A DNA stretch of 64,000 nt, from NCBI GenBank assembly GCA_028821605.1, contig JAPPFM010000059.1, positions 372,001 through 436,000 on the forward strand, given 5' to 3'. The notes below the pieces were generated by a model. It worked only from the letters and a program-made list of their open reading frames with translations, did not search any database and was not told where the DNA came from. This DNA comes from Candidatus Poribacteria bacterium. GTDB lineage: Bacteria > Poribacteria > WGA-4E > WGA-3G. The position numbers and the translations under genes are program-made. Positions 44,989-54,741 of this stretch are shown piece after piece. The stretch's first letter is position 1. Every line of letters begins with the position of its first letter.

Positions 44989-45360
44989 ATGAAATATTGG
45001 GCCCCGCCTCTCCTATACATGGCACTCATCTTTGGCATTTCGTCCTTGGAACAGCCGCCGCTTCCGATGCCGGAATTCGAGTGGCTGACGATTGACAAAC
45101 TCTACCATTTTATCGAATACGCCATACTCGGCGGATTGCTAACACGAGCGTTTGTGAAGGCAAGCCCTTCAATAATATCATCACGGTTCACATGGCACGC
45201 GGCGGTAGTGCTCTCAATCCTCTACGGTGCAAGCGATGAATGGCATCAGACCTTCGTCCCCGGTAGATTTGCTACTCTTGCGGACTGGGTGGCAGATGTG
45301 TTGGGATCAATTGCAGGAGTGCTGGTGGTCTATCTCTATTATAAAAAGAAGGAAAGTTAA
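44989..45360 (+). CDS. VanZ-like family membrane protein
   Basis: 123 residues with four predicted membrane segments. The VanZ motif is present: DKLYHFIEYAILGGL, then GASDEWHQTFVPGRFATLADWVADVLG. VanZ gives low-level teicoplanin resistance in enterococci; homologues are widespread with unknown roles. The ATG directly follows a repeat, with no Shine-Dalgarno. The MBL gene starts 6 bases after its stop. Confidence 0.88.
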   Translation: MKYWAPPLLYMALIFGISSLEQPPLPMPEFEWLTIDKLYHFIEYAILGGLLTRAFVKASPSIISSRFTWHAAVVLSILYGASDEWHQTFVPGRFATLADWVADVLGSIAGVLVVYLYYKKKES

Positions 45361-45365
45361 AAAAT

Positions 45366-46157
45366 ATGCACCCACTTGTTGACTTGAAAGTGCCAGATGG
45401 ATCTGTTGCTGTTCATTGGTTTGAACAGAGCAGCTTTGCCTTGAAAGATCCGGCTGGTACGATTGTCCAAATCGACCCCTATTTTCCGCGTGAACGTCCC
45501 GCGGACCGTTTTATTCATACCGAACCACCGCTTGATGAATCGGCACTTCCAACCGATTTCGTTCTCTTAACACACGCACACGGCGATCACACCTGTCCAG
45601 AGTCCATACGCCGCATTTGGGAGACTTCCACAGCGACGCGGTTTGTTGGACCCGAAGAAAGCACCCGCCAAATCTCGTCAGAGACGGATGTCGCGGCAGA
45701 GAACACCTTAGAAATTCGTGCTGGAGAATCAGCCACACTCAACGGTCTTACTGTGCATGCAGTCTATGCGAAACCCCCTGAGGGCGATGCCGCTGCTGAC
45801 ATAGCACCACCCGATGTAACGCACTTGGGATACGTCATCGTCAGCAACGGTGTAACCCTCTATTTCAGCGGTGATCCGATTAACAACTTCGCTGAGCATG
45901 ACGAACTAATTTCAGCCGTCGCAGCACATAAACCGGATATCGGTTTTCTGACAAATCATCCCACCGAAGGTGAGTTTCCGTTCTACGATGGCTGCGTGAA
46001 AATGGCAACGCGGATTGGACTACAGCACGCCGTGCCAGTGCACCGCGCCTGTTTCGTCACCCGCGATTACGATCCAAATGAGTGGGCAGACCAGTTTCCA
46101 GCAGGCGGTCCCGAACCGCTTATCATTGAAAGAAATTCGCATATTATTTATCAATAG
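45366..46157 (+). CDS. MBL-fold metal-dependent hydrolase (UlaG-like)
   Basis: 263 residues with the metallo-beta-lactamase signature LLTHAHGDH (His70-x-His72-x-Asp74-His75). A later Asp in LYFSGDPI (about residue 165) and a His near the C-terminus complete the metal site. The overall pattern resembles UlaG-type lactonases. The substrate is unknown. It is likely co-transcribed with the VanZ-like gene. Confidence 0.85.
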   Translation: MHPLVDLKVPDGSVAVHWFEQSSFALKDPAGTIVQIDPYFPRERPADRFIHTEPPLDESALPTDFVLLTHAHGDHTCPESIRRIWETSTATRFVGPEESTRQISSETDVAAENTLEIRAGESATLNGLTVHAVYAKPPEGDAAADIAPPDVTHLGYVIVSNGVTLYFSGDPINNFAEHDELISAVAAHKPDIGFLTNHPTEGEFPFYDGCVKMATRIGLQHAVPVHRACFVTRDYDPNEWADQFPAGGPEPLIIERNSHIIYQ

Positions 46158-46245
46158 TTATCAGTCGTCAGTCTTATGAGTTGTCAGTTACAAGAGCCCT
46201 CTTAACTAAAAACTGATAACCATTCCTCCGAAAACTGACGACTCT
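46157..46245. repeat. Intergenic inverted repeat of 7-bp-unit family (MBL-purE)
   Basis: TAGTTATCAGTCGTCAGTCT on the left; TTAACTAAAAACTGATAACC and AAAACTGACGACTC on the right. It occupies the gap before purE. Confidence 0.6.
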
Positions 46246-46266
46246 AAAAGAGGTACAGATACATAT

Positions 46267-46794
46267 ATGTCTCTCCAAGAACCAAAAACTCCGCTTGTCG
46301 GTATTGTCATGGGAAGTGACTCCGACTTGGAGAAAATGGCGGAAGCCGCAAAAGTTTTAGAAGAATTCGAGGTTCCATTCGAGATAACGATCTCCTCCGC
46401 GCACCGCTCGCCGGAACGAACAATGGCGTGGACGGAAAAGATTAAAGCAGAAGGTGGAAAGGTTATCATTGCCGGTGCCGGACGCGCAGCACATCTCGCC
46501 GGTGTCATCGCGGCACATACAACGCTGCCGGTCATCGGTGTGCCGATCGACGGCGGACCGCTCAACGGCGTGGACGCGCTCTATGCGACAGTCCAAATGC
46601 CTCCGGGTATTCCCGTCGGAACAATGGCAATTGGTTCGGGCGGTGCAAGGAACGCAGGACTATTCGCTGTCCAAATCTTAGCACTCCAATTCCCAGAACT
46701 GGAGGCGAAACTATTAGCATATAAAACGAAGTTAAGTGATGGCGTTGCGGAGAAAGCGGAGCGGCTCCAAGAAGTGGGCTACGAGAATTATTGA
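46267..46794 (+). CDS. purE: N5-carboxyaminoimidazole ribonucleotide mutase
   Basis: 175 residues, class I PurE. GIVMGSDSDLEKM, ISSAHRSPERT with the catalytic His, GAGRAAHLAGVIAAHT, and LNGVDALYATVQMPPGIPVGTMAIG are all typical. It rearranges N5-CAIR to CAIR in purine synthesis. purK is not adjacent. Confidence 0.96.
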   Translation: MSLQEPKTPLVGIVMGSDSDLEKMAEAAKVLEEFEVPFEITISSAHRSPERTMAWTEKIKAEGGKVIIAGAGRAAHLAGVIAAHTTLPVIGVPIDGGPLNGVDALYATVQMPPGIPVGTMAIGSGGARNAGLFAVQILALQFPELEAKLLAYKTKLSDGVAEKAERLQEVGYENY

Positions 46795-46904
46795 GGACTG
46801 GAAGAATGGAAGAGTGGGTACCCATCCTTCCAACCTTCCAATCCCTTATCTTCCATCCTTCCACGCATAAATGATAGACATTATACCGAAAAGGAGACTT
46901 ACAC

Positions 46905-47585
46905 ATGTCCGACGGGCAGAATCAATGGGATAACGACACAGAACTGTTTGATATGATGGAAGAGCAGTTATACGCCGCTGTGATTTCGGATGCCCTTGAT
47001 GCAGCCGGGTACCGCGAACAGGCACTACCACATACTATCCGTCCTCTTCACCCAGAGACAGTTGTCGTAGGTCGCGCGATGCCGGTGCAGTGTGTGGATG
47101 TCTACGAGATTCCAGACGAACCGTATCAGCAGGAAATCGCAGCGGTGGATAGCCTCAAAGAGAACGATGTGTTCGTCTGCTCTACAAACCAGAGTACCCG
47201 TAACTGTATTTGGGGAGAACTCCTCTCAACGGCTGCGCGTGCGCGTGGCGCGCGTGGTGCTATCGTTGATGGGTTTATCCGAGATGCCCGCCAAATCTTA
47301 GCGATGGGGTTTCCTGTGTTCACAACTGGGTTGTCGCCTGTGGATTCCAGTGGACGCGGTGATGTGATTGCCTATAACGTTCCGATTGAATGTGGTGGTG
47401 TCACGGTTAATCCTGGCGACATCGTGTTCGGCGATGCAGACGGTATCGTTGTCATCCCACAAGCGGTGGAAACAGAGGTGATTGCAGCTGCTGTGGAAAA
47501 GGTCAGCGGTGAAAACCGAACTCGCGATGCACTCCGCGCTGGAGCAACACTCCGAGAAGTCTACGACAAATATGGAATATTGTGA
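46905..47585 (+). CDS. RraA-like / HMG-CHA aldolase family protein
   Basis: 226 residues. The RraA fold is recognised by SDALDAAGY near residue 27, LLSTAARARGARGAIVDGFIRD and the metal-binding DADGIVVIP. Members either inhibit RNase E (RraA) or cleave 4-hydroxy-4-methyl-2-oxoglutarate. The IVDGFIRDARQI context and environmental neighbours favour the aldolase side. AAAAGGAG precedes the ATG. Confidence 0.87.
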   Translation: MSDGQNQWDNDTELFDMMEEQLYAAVISDALDAAGYREQALPHTIRPLHPETVVVGRAMPVQCVDVYEIPDEPYQQEIAAVDSLKENDVFVCSTNQSTRNCIWGELLSTAARARGARGAIVDGFIRDARQILAMGFPVFTTGLSPVDSSGRGDVIAYNVPIECGGVTVNPGDIVFGDADGIVVIPQAVETEVIAAAVEKVSGENRTRDALRAGATLREVYDKYGIL

Positions 47586-47615
47586 GGAATAGTCGTTGGC
47601 GAAACCTTTGCCAAC

Positions 47616-47705
47616 GCGCGTAAGCCCAACTATCGGGCAAGGTTGGATATACGGAAAGGGACATCCTTCGTAAAACCCGCCTAAACGAACCGCAAGGAAA
47701 ATTAA
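47616..47705 (+). repeat. Direct repeat copy 1 (AAGCCCAAC family)
   Basis: About 90 bases beginning GCGCGTAAGCCCAAC and ending CCGCAAGGAAAATTAA, with GGATATACGG inside. Copies 2 and 3 lie at 47732 and 48183. Confidence 0.7.
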
Positions 47706-47731
47706 GAAAGGGTTTGAATTCTTTAGGAAAA

Positions 47732-47821
47732 GCGCGCAAGCCCAACCAACGGGCCGGGCTGGATATACGGAGAGGAACGTTCTTCGTAAAACCCGTCTGA
47801 ACGAACCGCAAGGAAAATTAA
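47732..47821 (+). repeat. Direct repeat copy 2 (AAGCCCAAC family)
   Basis: Same unit as copy 1. AGCCC and GGGCT can close a small hairpin over AACCAACGGGCC. The end, AAGGAAAATTAAAA, also serves as ribosome site for the NIPSNAP gene. Confidence 0.7.
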
Positions 47822-47825
47822 AAAT

Positions 47826-48155
47826 ATGATTTATGAATTACGAACGTATCAGGTTGTACCGGGGAAAATGAAAAACTTGAACGACCGATTCGCCAATATC
47901 ACCGTTCCGCTGTTTGAAAAGCACGGTATGAAAGTTATCGGGTTTTGGGAAACCGCTATCGGCGAGGCAACGACAACAGAACTGATCTATATGCTCGCGT
48001 TTGAAGATCTGGGGCACTATCAGCGTGCCTGGGATGCGTTCATAGCCGATCCGGCATGGCAAGAGGCGAAACGCCTGACGGAAGTCGGCGGTCCACTGGT
48101 GAACGTGGCGAGTTCAAAGATTATTGAGCCAACCGATTATTCACCATTGCAATAG
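47826..48155 (+). CDS. NIPSNAP family protein
   Basis: A 109-residue dimeric alpha-beta barrel protein: MIYELRTYQVVPGKMKNL, then HGMKVIGFWETAIGEATTTELIYMLAFEDL and the tryptophan-rich end of the fold. It is common in Poribacteria-like genomes; the biochemical role is unknown. The ribosome site lies in the upstream repeat copy, so the repeat may have become part of its expression signal. Confidence 0.88.
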   Translation: MIYELRTYQVVPGKMKNLNDRFANITVPLFEKHGMKVIGFWETAIGEATTTELIYMLAFEDLGHYQRAWDAFIADPAWQEAKRLTEVGGPLVNVASSKIIEPTDYSPLQ

Positions 48156-48182
48156 ATCAAGTTCCGATGAAATTGGCAAGAG

Positions 48183-48269
48183 TGTGTAAGCCCAACCAAC
48201 GGGCCGGGCTGGATATACGGAGCGGATATTTCACACACAACCTCCTAAACCAACCGCAAGGAATAATAA
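48183..48269 (+). repeat. Direct repeat copy 3 (AAGCCCAAC family)
   Basis: Shares AAGCCCAACCAACGGGCCGG and the following GGATATACGGAG with copy 2, and ends CCGCAAGGAATAATAA. It lies between the NIPSNAP stop and the stop of the C25 gene. Confidence 0.7.
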
Positions 48270-48273
48270 AAAA

Positions 48274-51200
48274 CTATCTCAAAATGGCAAGTTTCCCGAT
48301 CTGTTCAATCCGGCTTCCATCCGCTATGTGAGCAATGACACGATACAGATACACACCATTGGCACACTTCACCCCTATTTCATCTCTCCCATCCCAATAA
48401 GTTTCGTTGCCACCTCGGTTTGCACTGGCATCGTCAAGCGTACGGAGGAGCCTACCGTTGACACTGTAAATTTTGATTGTGACGGTATCTGGTGCTTGTG
48501 CGAGATGATAGGTGAAAAAGGTCTTTCCATCGTATGTCGGATTTGGGACGTTGAAAACCTCGCTGAGTGTGATCTCCTCATTTAAGATGAAAGTAGTAAC
48601 AAGTTCCGCCGCATTTTCGCTGGTATCCGCAGCGGTGATATGGAGTTGATACTCTCCATTCGGAAGATCTGGGGCATAAGTGATAGCGGCGTTTGCGGGG
48701 GCAGCTGGATCAAAGGTTTCGGCATAATCGCTTGCGTCCAGAGGTTCAAGCGTTTCATACACACTTCCGAAATTGAAACGAAAAGCAGTTTCATCAAGTG
48801 CACTATCGTCAGCAAGGGTAATCTTGAAGCGGGGCTGCTCTGTAAGTTCCATTCCATCTATCAGGGGTTCATCAAGCGGTTCTCGTGTCAAACCTGTACC
48901 GAGAGCAGTGATCCGAATGTCAATAGTAGGCGGTGTGAGATCAGGGGCTTCAGTGACAAAAAACCTATAGGTAACGATCTTTTCGTCACCACCAATGGCG
49001 TTGCCATTGAAATCCTGAGCCGTAATGTTGAAGGTATACTCACCGGGAAAAAGAACCGGTTGGTAATCAATTGGCACAGTTTGAATGCCACCCTGTGTGC
49101 GGAGTTCGTAGTCCGTGAGCAGCTCAAAAGGACCGCCATCCTTTCGTCTGGCGATTGTGAGGAAGTCTGTATCAATACCGTTTGTATCTTGTAGCACAAT
49201 AGAGATCTTCGGACGCGGTGGAATCACACTGCCGGTCTGCGGTTCGAGACCATCCACCCATATACTGAACGTAGGCGGTTCAGTATCGGTACTCCGCATC
49301 AAAGCAAACCATGTGAGTTCACTAACGTCCGCTGTAATAGTTCCGACTTGTGCACTACTAAATTTCACCTTATCGCCAAACTCAAAGCTTTCAGAACTTC
49401 CGGTGACAAGAATATCCAATCCCAAATGATTCACGAAAAGCCTCTCATTTACCTTGCCTCTGATTTTGACACCGTTAGGGTAATGGACCGGTTCGCTGGA
49501 AGCATCGCGGATTTCATAGCGTTCGACCCCAGTAAAAAAGATAAACCAATCACCCACCTCAAATTCTCCTGCGGGTCCAGGGCGAACGTTCACCGTGGCA
49601 TTACCATTGCCACGATTCGCATTCCTTGTATCCGTGAGGACGACATCGCCTTCCCTGTTATAGTCGGTTTCAAAAACGAGAATATCGGCGAATTCAAAGG
49701 TGTAATTGACACCCAGAGGTGTGCTCTCTTGCCTCGGAATCCGTAACTCCAAACCAAACCCTTCTTCCCTAAATGGGTTGTCCAGTTGCCCAGATTTATC
49801 AAGCTTTTGGAAGAACGCTTCGCCTTTGCGCTTGAGAAACACCTCGTACTCAGAAGCATCTAAAAACTGGAGTGCCCAAGTACCAGCAGGCGTAAGATTT
49901 GGGTTGACGCTAATAGCGGAAGCCTCCAATTTCTGCTCGCTTGCATTCTCCATCTGTGTTGGGGTGACGTAGTTCTCAAGCAGAAAATCGCCTTCAGGAG
50001 TGTAGCTAATCTGTGATGTCAAACGCCGCCACGCTGAGAAATCTGCTTGCCATGCATAGATTGCCAACTGATCTGCGAGTTCCGCCAGTGCAGTCTTAAA
50101 TGCAGGATTATCATCCTGAAGTAAGGTCTCTTCGCGCACGGTGTCCTCCAAAGCACTCACATCAAAGCGAAGTTTGACTTCGGCGGGTTTTTTAAGTTCT
50201 GTTTCCCCCGTGCGAAAGGCGGGTTCGTAATACTGAGCGACCTCAGTTCCCTGACGAATGAGTCCACGGCGAAGCGCAGCGACGCGCGGAATAGGTGCGA
50301 ATTGGAGATCCGGTTGAGACGGATCGGTAGGTGCCTGTGAAGAAACAGAGAGTGGAATACCTGTCTTACTCTGCGGTTCAGCGTCAAGCACGCCTGCAGG
50401 GAAATCGATGTCAAACACCCTATCCAAACTAAACGCTGTCAATTCTTCCTGTGGTTTATAGTTAAACTCATTAACAATAAAGGAGACGTGTTGCTTGTTA
50501 TCAAACTGACGCGCTTCTTGAACGTTTCCACGGATTTCATCGTCAATCTCAGGATCATCTGGGTCCGCGAGGACGTAAATCTTGTGGACACCTGTTGTGA
50601 GAGGTTTGTCGAGATCAAGAATTGCAGTTGTGCGCTGCAACACGTGCGTGCCGTCTCTCCAATCCGTGGGTTTGACGGTTACGCGTCCTATGATGTCAGC
50701 ACCTTCATCAATTACGCCATCTCCCTCTGCATCGAGATTTCCTTCAGCAAAAACCACCTCAATATCTGCCAGAACGGGGCGACCACCGGTGTTGATAATT
50801 TCCGCGACAAGTTGATAGCCATTTTTTTCCTTATCAAACGTATATTGGATGGGTGCTCTGTCCGCCTCATCCGTGCCGATCGCGATGTTAGGACCCTCCG
50901 GCACCCTGACGATGTTGCGATCCGTTTTTGATGGAATAAAGATTTGATGCCCCCCGCTATCAGTAATGCGGAGCCGATAGCGCACCTGTCGTCCACCATG
51001 TGGAAGTGGAATAAGTCTTTCAAGCTCATACCATTGCCCACCTAACGGCACATCACCAAGAGGTTCGCGTGCAGGGACCATCTGTATTACATCGTCTTCA
51101 AAGTTAGCGGTGTCATCCCACAAGATACTTATGCTCCGTATGCCTCCCGGTCCTCTATCATCAACAACGAGCACACTGATATTGAGCGTATCCGTGACTT

Positions 51201-54200
51201 TAACATCAAGCGTTTCTCGGATGTCGTGCACGACGGGTGTATCGACCCAAAATCGGGCACCTCCGACAGCGGCGCGGGTATCGTCATAAGCGAAGATTCG
51301 CGCGATACCACCACCGGGCCGGGCACTGTTTGGAACATCAATACGAATAGTGCCATATTCTCCCTGCCAGACCCTACCCCGTGTGCGCGATGTCAGGTCA
51401 TTGTTAAGATCGTCGTCAAAATTATTTGCGAAGACCGCAAAAGCAGAAAGTGATTCCGTACTAAAATCGGACACTCGTGTGAAGGTTCCCGTACCACTGA
51501 TCCCTGAACCTTCAATCGTCCCGACCTCATTCGCCTTGATGACAATTTCATGTCCATCATTGAGGGCGATGCGCTCCAATTCGACCTTTATATCAAGTTC
51601 AGGACGCGCAAGGCGAGACGCTGGATCACCGAAGAGCGTATATTGCTCGGTGCCGGGGATCCACAGTTGATTCCGAATGCGCGTCATAAAACTAATTTTC
51701 GCATCGGCAACGATATGTCCCACCGTTGGTGGAAGCTCACCGCCACCCTCAATAACAAGTTTTGGTTCACGACCAACCCCAAAAAAGGATTCAAACAGAT
51801 CTTTGTCAAACTCGGCATTTGCTGTCCCATAAGTTAGCCGTGTCGCCGAGAGTGTTGCAATCGCACCGTATTTTCCCAACAGAAATTGCTCACTGAGGCA
51901 GAAGTTTCCAACCTCTTGAGGTTTATCAAATTGTCCATTAAGACAGGTCGTGGTAATAACAAATGGAAGGTATCGGTTCCGTAAAGTAATGACATCTTCA
52001 CTCCGAAAAATAGACTCATCCGCCCACGTTTGTATCCCGCCGTGTCCAGTATACTCAATAGCAAGCGCACCCCTACTAAGAGCCGAACGAATTAAGGCAC
52101 GGGTGCGTTCCGGACTTTTAAGCCTTCGGAGATAGATTTGGCGGGTATCATATCCGACCGGTATAATATCTCGTATTAATTCATCGCGTGATGCTTCAAA
52201 GACCCCATCGCCTGGGTTATCTGTGTTATCATCTGCGACTTGGATCAAGGTGCCTTGCCAAACCCCCGTTCTAAGGTTCTTCTCATAGCCAATGATCTTT
52301 TCAACCATCGTTACCAAGGCTTCTGGTGTTTGAACAGAGAGTCTCCCAATGAGCATATCAGGGAGTGGGTCCTCACCACTAACGTTGACGAACCGGTGGT
52401 CCATAGCAGTTTCACCACATTGGGGTGCCCATCCGTGGTACGTCGGCACGAAGATCGGATAAAGGTTATAGGTCTTCCTATCTTCTCGGTAGAGTTTGAC
52501 GATGGCATTCTTGTAATCGTAGTGCGCATCTCCGACGAGCAGAACATAAGTCGGGGCAGGCTGTTGCCAACTGGTATAGGCATATCGGAGAAATTTCTGG
52601 ATCGCAAGGGGGTTAAAGACCCCATCGCTGAATTCATCATAGATATCGTCAACATCAACGACCATGGTTGTCAAACCTTGTGAACGCCGAAATTCAACGA
52701 GTGGTTGGATACCGTCAGCAAAGGTTGGGTGCGTTATGACAACATAGTCGGCTTGGTTAGATGGGTTACGCAACGGCGTTGGCGGCGTTGGAACAAGCGC
52801 ATTGATGCTCCGATAAGCCGAACGACTAATGACGAAATAACGTGTATGCCGCCCGACTGTATCCTCAAAAAGAATGTTATGACTCGCACCGACACGGGAA
52901 ACCTCACCACCAGTGAGTTTACTCGCAATTCCGTTTTCATTAAGTTGATATACGTCAATTGTATCATTATAAATGTTTTGGACGCGGTATTGGACTTTGC
53001 CCCGTTTGCGAGGTTCGGTATTGGTATTGAATTCAAGACGATTGCCATCCGCTCGAAAGTTTCGCCAATAATCAAACTCATACCAATCAAGATAAAAGTC
53101 GTAGGACCCTGCATCGGTGCGGTTGGCATCCAATGCCTCAATACGTATAAGGTTCACTGGATCATTATGGATACGCGCCTGTGGAATACCGCGGACTGCA
53201 GTCGGTGAACCTTGACGCTTCCATTCTTCAATCCTGCCGAGTCGGCTGTTGTTGAAACTGATACGCGCCCTATGAAGTGCGGTTCCTCTGCGGGAAGCCC
53301 CTTGGAACTTGATACGCAAGGTAGCGGTCAAGGCGGCGTTAGGGTCAATTTGAAGTCGCGGTAATGCCTCAGGCAGTTCTATGTTGTTGAATTCCTTAGT
53401 GTCTCCACCGCGGAAGGCAGTCCAGAAATAGTGGTCGGCAAGCTCGGACTTAACATCGTTGCCAGCTAAGACATCATGATGTCTATTCTCTTCAAATCGA
53501 ATGCGTGTTAAAAAGGCACTTGGTGTTACTAAATTTGGGGTCCGCGGTGTTGCATCCCGTTCGTCAACACGAGATGTTTCAAGGTTTCCAGGACTTGGCT
53601 CTCCTCGCAAAGCGAAACGGAGCCAATAAACGTTTGTGTCGGTAAATTTGTTGTCAGACAACGCACGTCCGTAAAAAACGATCTGCTCGCCCCTGTCAAA
53701 TATATCGTTTCCGTTCTCATCAAAAACATAGATACCCTGTTTTTGTCCGCCGCTTTCCAATCGAAGTGTATCAAGATTGATGTCCTCCGGTTCAACACCA
53801 GCAAAAGCCTTGATGTTATTATAATTAATGCGATAGAGATCCGTTCTGGTGACCGGAATCTTGAAACGATATGTGTTCGTTGTCAATGTAGGTGCTTTAG
53901 GAGCACCCCCTCCACGGGGACTACCATAGGGTGCCAACCGCTGGCTGCGCCAAGGTTTTGCTTGTTCGTAGTTTCGCAACGCTCCCCGAAACATTCTCTC
54001 AAAGGCAGGAGAGGTTCTTGGAAAAGTGGAAGGTGCAGCAGAAACGGTTCCACCAACGGAATTCCTCACACTGGAATCCCCGCCCATTCCTGAGAACGGA
54101 GGGAAATCGATACGGAACGTCACAGATGCGTAGATTCTCAACTGCTTTGTTACTGGATTGTATTGAACCGGATTGATTTGTAGACTCGCGATACGCTGTT

Positions 54201-54669
54201 CGCGCACCAAACCAGCAGGAATAACCTCTACAAGTTGTTTCGGATAAAATCCTTGCGAAGTCCGAGGGTTCATCGTTAGAGTAGGGTAAATCGGATCGTC
54301 GGACGTGACACGGATATCCTCAACGTTTCTTATCTCCGGACGCGCCTGAATAACGGTAACAACGGGTGTTCCAGCAATAGGGATTCCGATGCGTTGTGCA
54401 TAGATAGGGAGACGCGGTTTGCCTACGTCAAGTGTCCAATCTGCACCCGCAAAATGAATTTCAGTCACCAGATCCGAAGTTCCCTCTTCAGTAGCGTTGG
54501 GATGTGTCGTCACCTGAAATTCGGGAAGTGTAAAGCGTGCCGTAAGCGTGTCGGTTGTGGTGGCAAGAATCTGAAGCGGTGAACCGGAATATGTTTGTGC
54601 TATGGAGACCGATGTTGAGGCTGTATAGGATATGAGAAATATAAATAAAAAAGTTTGAATCTTTTTCAT
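48274..54669 (-). CDS. Giant gingipain-like C25 peptidase with FlgD/T9SS-like C-terminus (PorU-like)
   Basis: 2131 residues. A signal peptide (FLFIFLISYTASTSVSIA) and a C25 propeptide-like region (30-630) precede the caspase-like C25 domain (about 641-1020). The catalytic His876 is in YTGHGGIQTW and Cys909 in TTTCLNGQF. Then come Ig-like and CARDB-like domains, acidic EGDGVIDEGAD-type loops, and at the end a FlgD/T9SS type-A-like sorting domain (NVPNPTYDGKTFFTYHLA, then GVYLYRV). In Bacteroidetes, PorU of this fold removes C-terminal signals on type IX substrates. It is either such a sortase or a secreted protease. It is twice the length of usual PorU. Confidence 0.88.
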   Translation of the reverse strand: MKKIQTFLFIFLISYTASTSVSIAQTYSGSPLQILATTTDTLTARFTLPEFQVTTHPNATEEGTSDLVTEIHFAGADWTLDVGKPRLPIYAQRIGIPIAGTPVVTVIQARPEIRNVEDIRVTSDDPIYPTLTMNPRTSQGFYPKQLVEVIPAGLVREQRIASLQINPVQYNPVTKQLRIYASVTFRIDFPPFSGMGGDSSVRNSVGGTVSAAPSTFPRTSPAFERMFRGALRNYEQAKPWRSQRLAPYGSPRGGGAPKAPTLTTNTYRFKIPVTRTDLYRINYNNIKAFAGVEPEDINLDTLRLESGGQKQGIYVFDENGNDIFDRGEQIVFYGRALSDNKFTDTNVYWLRFALRGEPSPGNLETSRVDERDATPRTPNLVTPSAFLTRIRFEENRHHDVLAGNDVKSELADHYFWTAFRGGDTKEFNNIELPEALPRLQIDPNAALTATLRIKFQGASRRGTALHRARISFNNSRLGRIEEWKRQGSPTAVRGIPQARIHNDPVNLIRIEALDANRTDAGSYDFYLDWYEFDYWRNFRADGNRLEFNTNTEPRKRGKVQYRVQNIYNDTIDVYQLNENGIASKLTGGEVSRVGASHNILFEDTVGRHTRYFVISRSAYRSINALVPTPPTPLRNPSNQADYVVITHPTFADGIQPLVEFRRSQGLTTMVVDVDDIYDEFSDGVFNPLAIQKFLRYAYTSWQQPAPTYVLLVGDAHYDYKNAIVKLYREDRKTYNLYPIFVPTYHGWAPQCGETAMDHRFVNVSGEDPLPDMLIGRLSVQTPEALVTMVEKIIGYEKNLRTGVWQGTLIQVADDNTDNPGDGVFEASRDELIRDIIPVGYDTRQIYLRRLKSPERTRALIRSALSRGALAIEYTGHGGIQTWADESIFRSEDVITLRNRYLPFVITTTCLNGQFDKPQEVGNFCLSEQFLLGKYGAIATLSATRLTYGTANAEFDKDLFESFFGVGREPKLVIEGGGELPPTVGHIVADAKISFMTRIRNQLWIPGTEQYTLFGDPASRLARPELDIKVELERIALNDGHEIVIKANEVGTIEGSGISGTGTFTRVSDFSTESLSAFAVFANNFDDDLNNDLTSRTRGRVWQGEYGTIRIDVPNSARPGGGIARIFAYDDTRAAVGGARFWVDTPVVHDIRETLDVKVTDTLNISVLVVDDRGPGGIRSISILWDDTANFEDDVIQMVPAREPLGDVPLGGQWYELERLIPLPHGGRQVRYRLRITDSGGHQIFIPSKTDRNIVRVPEGPNIAIGTDEADRAPIQYTFDKEKNGYQLVAEIINTGGRPVLADIEVVFAEGNLDAEGDGVIDEGADIIGRVTVKPTDWRDGTHVLQRTTAILDLDKPLTTGVHKIYVLADPDDPEIDDEIRGNVQEARQFDNKQHVSFIVNEFNYKPQEELTAFSLDRVFDIDFPAGVLDAEPQSKTGIPLSVSSQAPTDPSQPDLQFAPIPRVAALRRGLIRQGTEVAQYYEPAFRTGETELKKPAEVKLRFDVSALEDTVREETLLQDDNPAFKTALAELADQLAIYAWQADFSAWRRLTSQISYTPEGDFLLENYVTPTQMENASEQKLEASAISVNPNLTPAGTWALQFLDASEYEVFLKRKGEAFFQKLDKSGQLDNPFREEGFGLELRIPRQESTPLGVNYTFEFADILVFETDYNREGDVVLTDTRNANRGNGNATVNVRPGPAGEFEVGDWFIFFTGVERYEIRDASSEPVHYPNGVKIRGKVNERLFVNHLGLDILVTGSSESFEFGDKVKFSSAQVGTITADVSELTWFALMRSTDTEPPTFSIWVDGLEPQTGSVIPPRPKISIVLQDTNGIDTDFLTIARRKDGGPFELLTDYELRTQGGIQTVPIDYQPVLFPGEYTFNITAQDFNGNAIGGDEKIVTYRFFVTEAPDLTPPTIDIRITALGTGLTREPLDEPLIDGMELTEQPRFKITLADDSALDETAFRFNFGSVYETLEPLDASDYAETFDPAAPANAAITYAPDLPNGEYQLHITAADTSENAAELVTTFILNEEITLSEVFNVPNPTYDGKTFFTYHLAQAPDTVTIKIYSVNGRLLRTLDDASANRGGNETYWDGRDEIGVKCANGVYLYRVIAHIADGSRIEQIGKLAILR

Positions 54670-54741
54670 GGTGTTATAGTTTAATTTTCAAGGCAAATGT
54701 TCTATAGTGTTCTATTAAGTGTATCTACAGAGGATTTTAAT

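Noticed and set aside
48640-49194. 184-codon ORF opposite the C25 gene
   Set aside because: No family resemblance; it lies wholly within the C25 coding region.
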